Source of the DNA: Deltaproteobacteria bacterium | Lineage (GTDB): Bacteria > Myxococcota > UBA796 > SXON01 | Length of the DNA: 8,999 nucleotides | Direction of reading: 5' to 3' | Assembly (NCBI GenBank): GCA_947483545.1 | Contig: CANKNP010000218.1 | Span: 1 to 8,999 of the forward strand | Shown here: positions 1-5,603 of the stretch, in pieces | Position numbering within the stretch: position 1 is the first letter of the stretch | How the letters are laid out: the number at the start of each line of letters is the position of its first letter | Notes under the pieces: model-generated | The model's input: only the letters and a program-made list of their open reading frames with translations | Databases searched by the model: none | Told to the model about the DNA's origin: nothing | Translations under genes and position numbers: made by a program

Positions 1-572
1 AGGGCCGCGGTGATCCGCTCACCGAGCGTGTGATCCGCGAGACCATCCGCCTTGAGCCGGGCTTGCGCCATGTCGATCTCGCTCCGCTTGTAGCCCAACT
101 GCGCCAGCGCGAGCGAGAACCCGTCGTCCACCGGCTTCGCGGCCACGACCACCCCCGCAGCGGCGACCGGCGCGACGCTCATCTTTCCGCGTAGCTCCAA
201 CACAATCCGCTCCGCCGTCTTCTTGCCGACCCCGCTGATCGACGAGAGCGTCCGAAGGTCATTCCCCTCGATCGCCGCGCCCAACTGCGCCGCCGTGAGC
301 TTCGACAGCGCGTTCAGCCCGATGCGCGGCCCGACCTGACTCACGCTGATGAGAAGCTCAAACGCCACCTTGTCCTCGCGGGTCAGGAACCCGTAGAGCG
401 TGATCGCATCCTCGCGCACCACCGTGTGAACCGACAGGACGCACGGCTCCCCTTCCCGCATCGCCTCCGCGCTCCGAAGCGGCACGCCGACCGCGTACCC
501 GACCCCGTTCACGTCTACGATCACGGCGTCGCCCACGATCTCGGCGACAGTGCCTGCCAGCCGGGCGATCAT
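1..572 (-). CDS. ruvA: Holliday junction branch migration protein RuvA (3' end cut by window)
   Basis: RuvA binds four-way Holliday junctions as a tetramer and loads the RuvB motor for branch migration in recombinational repair. My reading of the minus strand from the ATG at 572 is open to the window edge (190 codons) without a stop. The N-terminal OB-fold begins MIARLAGTVAEIVGD. Two helix-hairpin-helix motifs follow: SVSQVGPRIGLNALS at about residues 77-91 and SISGVGKKTAERIV at about 112-125, the second very close to the E. coli motif. After an Ala/Val-rich flexible linker, the RuvB-contacting domain III appears (SLALAQLGYKRSEID). Family length is about 200 residues, so only some ten residues are missing. 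The start overlaps the ruvC stop as ATGA, implying translational coupling. ruvB would be expected just left of the window. The identification is secure. Confidence 0.96.
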   Translation of the reverse strand, partial: MIARLAGTVAEIVGDAVIVDVNGVGYAVGVPLRSAEAMREGEPCVLSVHTVVREDAITLYGFLTREDKVAFELLISVSQVGPRIGLNALSKLTAAQLGAAIEGNDLRTLSSISGVGKKTAERIVLELRGKMSVAPVAAAGVVVAAKPVDDGFSLALAQLGYKRSEIDMAQARLKADGLADHTLGERITAA

Positions 573-1174
573 CCAGGCACCTTCGCCCGGCCACCCACCA
601 CCGCGATGCCCCACGAGGCCGGCGACCGGGGATCGAGCTTTCGCCGTGGCTTGTTCGCCACCCCCACCGCCGCGATCCGCCCCGCATGCAGGTGATGCGT
701 CATGGCGATGGCGCAGGCATCCCGAGCGTCTTGCCCGCCCACGATCGCCTCACCCAGCAGCATGTCGACCATCCTCCCGATCTGATCCTTGTCGGCTTTG
801 CCGCTCCCGGTGACCGACTGTTTGATCACCGAGGCGTTGTACTCGTGAACCGTCAAACCACCCTCGGCCAACGCCGCAAGTGCGACGCCCCGGGCCTGTC
901 CCAGCACCAGCGCAGAGGTCGCGGACTTGTGGCTGAAGATCGCCTCGATCGCCGCCACCGTGGGCCTGTGCACGGCCATCACGCCGCGGAGATCCTGCAG
1001 GATCTGCGCGAGCCTGGTCGCCATTGCCGCCTCGGGGCGGGTGTGGATGGCGCCGGCCGCGACAACGTGGAACTTGCCGCTCGCACGGCGGAGGATCGCC
1101 CAGCCGGTGTGACGACTCCCCGGGTCCACGCCCAGGACGCGCACATCGGTCGGCGATGGTTGAACGGTGCTCAC
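569..1174 (-). CDS. ruvC: Crossover junction endodeoxyribonuclease RuvC
   Basis: RuvC is the Mg-dependent, RNase H-fold nuclease that cuts Holliday junctions symmetrically, working with RuvAB in the cytoplasm. The 201-residue product carries all four catalytic acids in the family spacing: D17 in VLGVDPGSRHTGWAI, E77 in AAIEAIFSHKSATSA, and D149 and D152 in DARDACAIAMTHH. The intervals (60, 72, 3) nearly match D7/E66/D138/D141 of the E. coli enzyme (59, 72, 3). The LGQARGVALAAL and EYNASVIKQSVTGSGKADK blocks are also typical. The start is a GTG at 1174; an ATG at 1185 is out of frame. There is an extra N-terminal tail of about ten residues (STVQPSPTDV) and a basic C-terminal extension of about 35 residues after the last catalytic Asp. 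It is the first gene of a minus-strand ruvC-ruvA pair and diverges from the plus-strand gene at 1240. Confidence 0.97.
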   Translation of the reverse strand: MSTVQPSPTDVRVLGVDPGSRHTGWAILRRASGKFHVVAAGAIHTRPEAAMATRLAQILQDLRGVMAVHRPTVAAIEAIFSHKSATSALVLGQARGVALAALAEGGLTVHEYNASVIKQSVTGSGKADKDQIGRMVDMLLGEAIVGGQDARDACAIAMTHHLHAGRIAAVGVANKPRRKLDPRSPASWGIAVVGGRAKVPG

Positions 1175-1228
1175 GCCGCCGGCATAACTGAACGGGCGTG
1201 CGGGTTCAAGGGCCGATCTGTCCCCAAC

Positions 1229-1233
1229 GGAGG
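1229..1233 (+). promoter_or_regulatory. Shine-Dalgarno GGAGG that decides the start of the 1240 gene
   Basis: A clean GGAGG lies 6 nt before TTG 1240 and 21 nt before ATG 1255, both in the same frame. The spacing favours the TTG as the initiator. It sits in the 65-bp divergent spacer between ruvC (start 1174, minus) and this gene. I see no convincing -35/-10 pair for either gene in that spacer. Confidence 0.6.
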
Positions 1234-1239
1234 ACTTTC

Positions 1240-2460
1240 TTGATACCCGCGCCGATGCTCCCAGCCCTCCTTCTGCTCCTCGCGCCCGCCCTCGCCGCCC
1301 CCAAGGCCCCGGCCATCCCCACGCAGGATCTCTACGCCGACGACGGCGAGATCAAGACCACCAACGGGGCCCTGCACTTTGCCGTGGTGGGCGACACCCG
1401 CGCGGCCATCGCGGCCGACAAAGTCGTTGGGCGCACCAGCATTGACGGCGCTGAGCAAGCGATCATCGAGGACATCGCCAGTCAGGTAGACGGCCTGCGG
1501 CTCAAGTTCGCCGTGCTGCTCGGCAACATGGTCGCGACGGCGTCGAAGGCCGAGTGGAAGAACTTCACCAAGGAGTGGGTGCCCGCGCTGGCCGGCTCGG
1601 AGCTCGCGGATGGCGGCGGCACCCGCATCAAAAGCGTGCCGGTCTGCGGGGTCGCGGATCGCACCGGGGACGAGTGGCTGACCAGCTTCGGTGCGGCTTT
1701 TCCCGGTGTGGGCGCCGACATCGGGGCGAACCGGATCGCGAGCTGGTACAGCTTCGACGTCTCGGCGGATGGCAAGGTCTGGCGCTTTCTCGTGCTCGAC
1801 AGCTCCAAGTCCGCGCTGGGCTCCCGCTGGGAGGAGCAAATGGCCTGGATCCCCGAGTCGTTGAAGAAGGGCGACTTCGACCACCTCCTCGTTTTTATGA
1901 ACCAGACGACCCGAACCCTGGCGAAGGGCGCCAAAGAGGACGAGGGCGGTGGCCCGGCCGAGCTTTACGAGGCGGTGGAGATGAGCACCGATCTCAACGC
2001 CATCGCGGCGGTGTTCGCCTCGAACACCGGGAGCAACGAGATCTACCTGCCGGGCGGCCGACTCGGGGAGGCGTACATCAACGTCGCGTCGGGCGCGCCC
2101 GCGGCCACCCTCGCGCGCTGGCGCAACGACCCCGAGCTCAAGCTCGAGAGCATCTACGATCTGCAGCTGCTCAAGGCCTTCGACAAGGCGGTCGAAGTGC
2201 GCGGCATCGCGGAGACCACCGTTGATCACGCCAAGGCCCGCGGCAGCTACCAGGGCTTCGTCGGCGAGTACGAGGCGCGGGCCTTTCCGGTCGCCGGTTG
2301 GTGGAGCGTGAGCGTCGCCGGGGACAGCATGACCCTGGACTTCCGGATGTGGGACGCCGACGGCGTGTCCGAGAGCGGGAACGGGACGATGACGACGCCG
2401 TACCACGCCGACTGGACGAGCAAGGAGGGGTGGAAGATCGGGGCGGATGCGGCACAGTAG
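1240..2460 (+). CDS. Secreted calcineurin-like phosphoesterase-fold protein, apparently without its metal site
   Basis: A 406-residue protein beginning with a hydrophobic signal peptide (MLPALLLLLAPALAAP at residues 6-21), so probably exported; no lipobox Cys. The body follows the order of calcineurin-like phosphoesterases: a first strand ending GDTR (51-54), a second ending LLGNMV (94-98), CGVADRTGDEW (136-146) where GNHD/E is expected, YSFDVSADGKVWRFLVLDS (170-188), EEQMAWIPESLKK (198-210), LLVFMNQT (216-223) where the metal-binding His is expected, and VFASNTGS (258-265) where GHxH is expected. Only the first Asp survives, so catalysis by the usual two-metal centre is unlikely. The C-terminal third (about 285-406) is not recognised. 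Start TTG 1240 is chosen for its Shine-Dalgarno; ATG 1255 is the alternative (401 residues). The gene is divergent from ruvC and convergent with the beta-helix gene 34 bp away. Function unknown; a binding or structural role is only a guess. Confidence 0.8.
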   Translation: MIPAPMLPALLLLLAPALAAPKAPAIPTQDLYADDGEIKTTNGALHFAVVGDTRAAIAADKVVGRTSIDGAEQAIIEDIASQVDGLRLKFAVLLGNMVATASKAEWKNFTKEWVPALAGSELADGGGTRIKSVPVCGVADRTGDEWLTSFGAAFPGVGADIGANRIASWYSFDVSADGKVWRFLVLDSSKSALGSRWEEQMAWIPESLKKGDFDHLLVFMNQTTRTLAKGAKEDEGGGPAELYEAVEMSTDLNAIAAVFASNTGSNEIYLPGGRLGEAYINVASGAPAATLARWRNDPELKLESIYDLQLLKAFDKAVEVRGIAETTVDHAKARGSYQGFVGEYEARAFPVAGWWSVSVAGDSMTLDFRMWDADGVSESGNGTMTTPYHADWTSKEGWKIGADAAQ

Positions 2461-2466
2461 GGGGCT

Positions 2467-2481
2467 CGCCGCCGGGCGGCG
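2467..2481. terminator. GC-rich hairpin between convergent genes
   Basis: The two arms CGCCGC (2467-2472) and GCGGCG (2476-2481) pair perfectly around a 3-nt loop, in the 34-bp gap between two convergent stop codons (2460 plus, 2495 minus). The position suits a two-way terminator. There is no T-tract on either strand, so it is not a canonical intrinsic terminator, and such palindromes arise by chance in DNA this rich in G and C. Confidence 0.3.
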
Positions 2482-2494
2482 TCGCTTGGCCGTC

Positions 2495-3661
2495 TCAGGG
2501 CTCGAGGGCGTCCACCGGGGCGGGGTCGGGTGAGAAGAACACTGGCGCGTCGAGGGTGACGTAGGGATCGTCGCTCACCAGCGTCGCGTCGCTCTGCACG
2601 ACGGGCTCGCCGGCGCCGGGGTCGTCGACGTCCCCCGAGTGCCCGGAGATGAGGAACGGCGAGAGCGTGGTGAACGCGAGCCCACTCCCAGAGAACAGCA
2701 CCGCCGCGCGCTCGTAGCCATCGATCGTCACCCTGTCCGCGCTGCCCATGAAGTAGTCGCCCTCGTAGGGCCCGTTTGCGGGATCGTCGGACACCACGAT
2801 CCCGTCCCCGCTTGTGTCATCGGTGCCTCGGAGCACTGCCCCGATCGTGTTGCTCACGACCACGTCGGCGAGGACGAGCGAGGACGCGCCGAGGCCGAAG
2901 ATCCCCGCGTCTGAATTGCCGGACAGCGTGGCGAATTGGATGGTCGCGCTGGCACGCTCCTGGATCATGATGCCGCGACCGAACTCGCCGTTGACGTCGA
3001 CGGAGGTGCCGCTCACCCGAACGTCGTTCATGGTCGCGGAGGCGTCCATGCCGGTGACCACGATGCCGTGCTCGGTCGCGCCGGTGACCTCCACGTCGTC
3101 CATGGTCACCTGGGCGCTCTGGATCTGGATGCCGAAACCCCCCACGTCCGCGTTGACGAGCGGGTTCGTGACGACCACCTGGGAGAACCCCGCCGTGGTG
3201 GCCACGCCGTCGATGATGATGCCCACGTTGCGGTTGCCCACCGCCAGGATGTCCGTGAGCGTGACGCTGGCGCCTTGCCAGACCCAGAGCCCCCGCTTCC
3301 CGCCGGAGAGCGTCAACCCGCGGAGGTCGAGGCCGACCACCTCCGAGACCTTGATGACGGCGGTCGCGTCGTCGATCGCCTCGATGGTCACCTCCGCCGC
3401 GCTGCAGCCCTGGATCGCGAGGCCATCGTCCCCTTCGGCCGTTGAGAGGTCGAGGAAGGAGGAGTAGCTGCCCGGCCAGACCGCGATCAGCCTGGACGCG
3501 CCCTCCAGCCGCGAGGCCGTCAACGCCTCGTCGAGGGTCTGGAACGGAAGGGCGCCGGAGCCGTCGCCGCCCGCGTCCGCAGCCGCCGAGACGTGAATCG
3601 CACCCTCTGCCAGGGAGCTGTCGATGTCCCCCCAGGCCTCGCCCGCGCAAGGGGGTGTCAC
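2495..3661 (-). CDS. Right-handed parallel beta-helix repeat surface protein (body; N-terminus broken)
   Basis: From GTG 3661 this frame gives 388 residues that read as a right-handed parallel beta-helix of the PbH1/NosD-like kind. An entry segment resembles the usual opening of such domains (GGDGSGALPFQTLDEAL, about 32-48, then LIAVWPGSYSSFLDLS, about 58-73). Many short rungs of the form 'GLxLRGLTLSGG', 'GIIIDGV', 'ATMNDVRVSGTS', 'GIFGLGASSLVLADVVVSN' follow from about residue 85 to 325. The tail (about 340-388) is acidic and proline-rich. It is probably extracellular; I see no catalytic signature. The same frame continues upstream through an amber codon (3689-3691) into a lipoprotein-like N-terminus, so GTG 3661 is only the first usable codon after that stop and gives a product without an export signal. 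The gene is probably inactive unless the TAG is a sequencing error. It converges with the phosphoesterase-like gene. Confidence 0.8.
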   Translation of the reverse strand: MTPPCAGEAWGDIDSSLAEGAIHVSAAADAGGDGSGALPFQTLDEALTASRLEGASRLIAVWPGSYSSFLDLSTAEGDDGLAIQGCSAAEVTIEAIDDATAVIKVSEVVGLDLRGLTLSGGKRGLWVWQGASVTLTDILAVGNRNVGIIIDGVATTAGFSQVVVTNPLVNADVGGFGIQIQSAQVTMDDVEVTGATEHGIVVTGMDASATMNDVRVSGTSVDVNGEFGRGIMIQERASATIQFATLSGNSDAGIFGLGASSLVLADVVVSNTIGAVLRGTDDTSGDGIVVSDDPANGPYEGDYFMGSADRVTIDGYERAAVLFSGSGLAFTTLSPFLISGHSGDVDDPGAGEPVVQSDATLVSDDPYVTLDAPVFFSPDPAPVDALEP

Positions 3662-3768
3662 GTCCGAGCCGCTGTCCGAGTCGCCCTTCTAGTCGGTGTC
3701 GGTGTCCGGCGTGGACCCCGTGTCGTCGGTCACCGTCTTGCCCGTGCAGGCGAAGTGGAGCAGGACCG
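3662..3768 (-). pseudogene. Severed lipoprotein signal/linker of the beta-helix gene
   Basis: Reading the minus strand in the frame of the beta-helix gene, residues PPVLLHFACTGK (a weak lipobox ending in Cys) are followed by TVTDDTGSTPDTDTD, a TAG (3689-3691), then KGDSDSGSD and the helix domain. The low-complexity Thr/Asp/Ser linker after a lipidated Cys is a common layout for surface lipoproteins of Myxococcota. Upstream of the lipobox the frame is open only to a TGA at 3821-3823 and has no ATG, GTG or TTG. There is also no basic n-region or full hydrophobic core. The original 5' end therefore appears to be lost, probably at a junction between 3755 and 3797. Two independent lesions (missing start, amber codon) make this a likely pseudogene. 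Confidence 0.6.
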
Positions 3769-3796
3769 GCGGGATCTGGCGGAGCCCTGGTTCGGC

Positions 3797-5047
3797 ATGT
3801 ACGCGAGCGTGTTGGAGTACTCAGCCGAGAAGCTGCGAACTCCGGGCGCTTATCCGGGGAGCGGCCCCCAGGACGAAGCCGCAACGTGGAAGCGTCATGG
3901 CGACTTCTTTGCGGCCATGGGTGCGGAGGAGGCCATCGACGCGCTCGACACGGGCCCAGGGATGCAACGCAGGCGGACGCTCGCCGCGGGGATCGGCAAC
4001 CTCGTCCAGGCCTGCAAGCGGGCGGTTCAGCGCGAGGATGGACCGGTGGCCGCGGCGACCTGCCGCGCGGCGTGGGCCGTGTGGGCGATGCGAGGCCCCT
4101 CCAAGGTGGCGGCCCAGCTCGGCGAGGCCGTCCTCGCGATGCGTTCGCTGGACCCCACGGCCCGGGCCCGGACGGCGCGGGTCGCTGGGCTCGCCCAGCG
4201 GATCTCCGGGAACACCGCTGCGGCGGAGGCCCACCTCGTGGCTTCGCGGCTTTTACTCGTCGCCGCGGGGGATCGCGCAGGGGAGGCGGTCGTGCTTGGC
4301 AACCTCGGGCTCCTCCACATGGAGCGCGGCCAGATGGAGCTCGCGCGGTCGGAGCACGAGGCGGCGCTCGCGATCCAACGTACCGCGAGCCGCAAGGGCT
4401 ACGCCGTCGCCCTGGGCAACCTCGCCATCCTGAACCGTCGCCAGGGACGCCTGGACGAGGCTCGGGCGCAGTACGAGCAAGCGCTGGAGATCCACCGCGA
4501 GGTCGGAAACCGCAGGGAGGAGGCGGTGGTGCTGAGCAACCTTGGCGTGCTCAGCGCCGATCAGGACCGCCTCTTGGAGGCGGGCTCCCACTATGAACGG
4601 GCGCTGGAGCTCCATCGCGAGATCGGAAACCAGCGTGGAGAGGGCGTCATGCAGGGCAACCTCGGCGATCTGCTGCTTGGGCTCGACCGGCTCGACGAAG
4701 CGCTCCCGCACTACGAGCAGGCCCTCTCCATCCTCCGCGAGATCGGGAACCGCCGGCTCGAGGGCGTCATGCTCGGCAGCATCGGGCTCCTTCGAGCACG
4801 AAAGGGGGAGCACGCATTGGCGGAGTCCCAGTTCTCTGCGGGTGAGCTCGTGCTGCGCTCGATGGGCGACCAGCTGGAGCTCGGGAGGTTGCTGTGCTCG
4901 AGAGCGGAGGGCCACCACCGACGCGGCGATGCATCGGCGGCTCGAGCCTGTCTTGTCGAGGCCCAGAGCCTGGCTGCATCCGTCGGAGCCACGCCCAGCA
5001 CGGAGCTTGGACGCGCGCTTTCCCGTGTGCAGGGGATGATCGGCTGA
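3797..5047 (+). CDS. TPR protein; probable truncated C-terminal half of a STAND/AAA-type regulator
   Basis: From ATG 3797 the product has 416 residues. The first about 60 (MYASVLEYSAEKLR...WKRHGDFFAAMG) resemble the segment after the ATPase and winged-helix part of large STAND/AfsR-like regulators, where a motif like 'RFRLLETIREYAAERL...RRHAEYF' precedes the TPRs. LAAGIGNLVQACKRAV (about 75-90) fits the following 'ELDNLRAAL' block. TPRs begin at about residue 120. Well-formed units carry LGNLGLLHMERG (167), LGNLAILNRRQG (206), LSNLGVLSADQD (246), QGNLGDLLLGLD (286) and LGSIGLLRARKG (326), then degrade to the C-terminus. No ATP-binding, kinase or DNA-binding domain is present in the window. 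The frame is open upstream to 3593, but that part is antisense to the beta-helix gene and not protein-like. GGCGGAG at 3778-3784 is a poor, distant ribosome site. I infer a 5'-truncated gene, possibly not expressed; a standalone TPR scaffold is the alternative. Confidence 0.7.
   Translation: MYASVLEYSAEKLRTPGAYPGSGPQDEAATWKRHGDFFAAMGAEEAIDALDTGPGMQRRRTLAAGIGNLVQACKRAVQREDGPVAAATCRAAWAVWAMRGPSKVAAQLGEAVLAMRSLDPTARARTARVAGLAQRISGNTAAAEAHLVASRLLLVAAGDRAGEAVVLGNLGLLHMERGQMELARSEHEAALAIQRTASRKGYAVALGNLAILNRRQGRLDEARAQYEQALEIHREVGNRREEAVVLSNLGVLSADQDRLLEAGSHYERALELHREIGNQRGEGVMQGNLGDLLLGLDRLDEALPHYEQALSILREIGNRRLEGVMLGSIGLLRARKGEHALAESQFSAGELVLRSMGDQLELGRLLCSRAEGHHRRGDASAARACLVEAQSLAASVGATPSTELGRALSRVQGMIG
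4412..4891 (+). repeat. 120-bp tandem repeats encoding TPR units
   Basis: Four consecutive units start at 4412, 4532, 4652 and 4772, each exactly 120 bp (40 codons). Similarity is visible at DNA level: 4502-4510, 4622-4630 and 4742-4750 read GTCGGAAAC, ATCGGAAAC and ATCGGGAAC, and AGGGCGTCATG recurs at 4641 and 4761. The unit before (4295-4411) is 117 bp. The 40-residue period is that of the TPR_12-like class rather than the 34-residue classic repeat. The fourth unit is the most diverged. Confidence 0.75.
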
Positions 5048-5093
5048 TCCCTACCCTCGCCGCACCCTCCAAACCACACGTCTCCTTGAGGCC

Positions 5094-5138
5094 CGCGGCG
5101 GCGGCGGCGCGGCGGGGGTTGGGGGCGGCGGGGGGGGT
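5094..5138 (+). other. G-rich tract with G-quadruplex potential
   Basis: After a run of CGG/CGC triplets, GGGGG TT GGGGG C GG C and a run of eight G follow within about 30 bp (5113-5138). This offers at least three to four G-runs of three or more with very short loops, which fits the G-quadruplex pattern on the plus strand. It lies just after the TPR stop and just before the transposase fragment. No function can be assigned. Confidence 0.5.
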
Positions 5139-5156
5139 GAAATGTAGGCGCCGCCG

Positions 5157-5270
5157 ATGGCGGGCGACCGCGCGGGCCTGGAGCGCTTGTGCCGCTACAT
5201 GCTGCGTCCTCCGCTCGCGCAGGGGCGGATCGAGCGGCTGACAGGCGCCGATGGCGGCTCCCTGGTGCGC
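5157..5270 (+). pseudogene. Fragment of an IS91-type (zinc-ribbon, rolling-circle) transposase
   Basis: The plus strand encodes DRAGLERLCRYMLRPPLAQ followed by GRIERLTGADGGSLVR. This matches, from memory, the conserved 'DRxxLERLCRYxxRPPxAxxRL...DG' block found in the middle to C-terminal part of IS91/IS801-type transposases. Only about 38 residues remain. The upstream codon in this frame is blocked by TAG at 5145-5147 and nothing of the zinc ribbon or catalytic HUH region is seen. Downstream the expected 'WxDGTTxxxFEP' block is absent and the frame stops near 5298. It is a dead remnant, evidence that a rolling-circle insertion sequence once lay here. The assignment rests on one conserved block. 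Confidence 0.55.
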
Positions 5271-5271
5271 G

Positions 5272-5460
5272 GAGGCGCACAGGAGCATCGATCGCAGTGA
5301 GCGAGCCGCTGAACGGCCCAAGGAAGATCGCCACCTCGCCGCCGACGTTGTCGGTCTCGCCGTCGGCATCGGGGATCCCCACCGCGACATCTGCGTACCC
5401 GTCATCGTCGAAGTCCGCGCCGGCGATCGACTCTCCGGAGTCTACACGGACAACGGCGCC
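5272..5460 (-). pseudogene. Fragment of an FG-GAP / integrin-alpha-like repeat protein
   Basis: On the minus strand about 63 residues read GAVVRVDSGESIAGADF then DDDGYADVAVGIPDADG and GGEVAIFLGPFSGSL. The DFDDDGYAD segment (5389-5415) is the Ca-binding DxDxDG loop of FG-GAP repeats, and 'GGEVAIFLGPFSGSL' is the usual outer strand of the blade. Integrin-like beta-propellers with this motif are common secreted proteins in Myxococcota. Only about one blade survives. No signal peptide, further blades or proper start are seen, and the surrounding translation (before GAVVRV and after APVRL) is not protein-like. It abuts the transposase fragment at about 5270, on the opposite strand. Confidence 0.6.
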
Positions 5461-5603
5461 CCGGGAGCTCCTGGAAAAATCCCCCGATTCCGCCCGCCGG
5501 GTTTGCAGCGGCGGGACCACGGCGGCGCTGGCGGCCTGGCAGAGGGGACGGCGCCGCCCACACCCTGTGGCCTCAGCGCGCCCGGGCGCGATAGCCCCAA
5601 CCC

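Larger units (their letters stand above)
5048..5603. other. 556-bp stretch without an intact gene
   Basis: Between the TPR stop and the AlbA_2 start no reading frame looks like a complete gene. The stretch holds, in order: about 50 bp with nothing recognised; a G-rich tract (about 5094-5138); a transposase fragment on the plus strand (5157-5270); an FG-GAP fragment on the minus strand (5272-5460); and about 140 bp of GC-rich DNA in which I recognise nothing. No tRNA, rRNA or CRISPR is seen. It reads as a graveyard of gene fragments. Confidence 0.6.

Noticed and set aside
31..50. A 16-nt or longer match (TGATCCGCGAGACCAT) between the ruvA end and accD near 7704
   Set aside because: It encodes different residues on opposite coding strands in two conserved genes; most likely coincidence of common codons in GC-rich DNA, not a repeat or recombination site.
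1171..2406. A 411-codon open frame on the minus strand opposite the phosphoesterase-like gene
   Set aside because: It is rich in Arg, Gly, Ala and Leu with no recognisable motif and is exactly antisense to a gene with clear codon structure; long antisense frames are expected at this GC content.
2814..3467. Plus-strand open frames opposite the beta-helix gene
   Set aside because: Low-complexity Thr/Ser/Pro or Asp/His-rich translations that mirror the repeats of the minus-strand gene.
3593..3796. Upstream extension of the TPR frame to an ATG at 3593
   Set aside because: The extra 68 residues are Arg/Val/Gly-rich, antisense to the beta-helix gene, and resemble no TPR or ATPase sequence; the protein-like part begins near 3775-3797.
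4253..4918. Minus-strand 221-codon frame opposite the TPR array
   Set aside because: Its repeats are the mirror of the 120-bp TPR units; no independent coding evidence.
5461..5603. Possible insertion-sequence end around GGAAAAATCCCCCGATTCC (5474-5492)
   Set aside because: The AT-containing patch stands out in GC-rich DNA and is partly palindromic at its tips, but there is no matching second copy, target duplication or neighbouring transposase end to support it.
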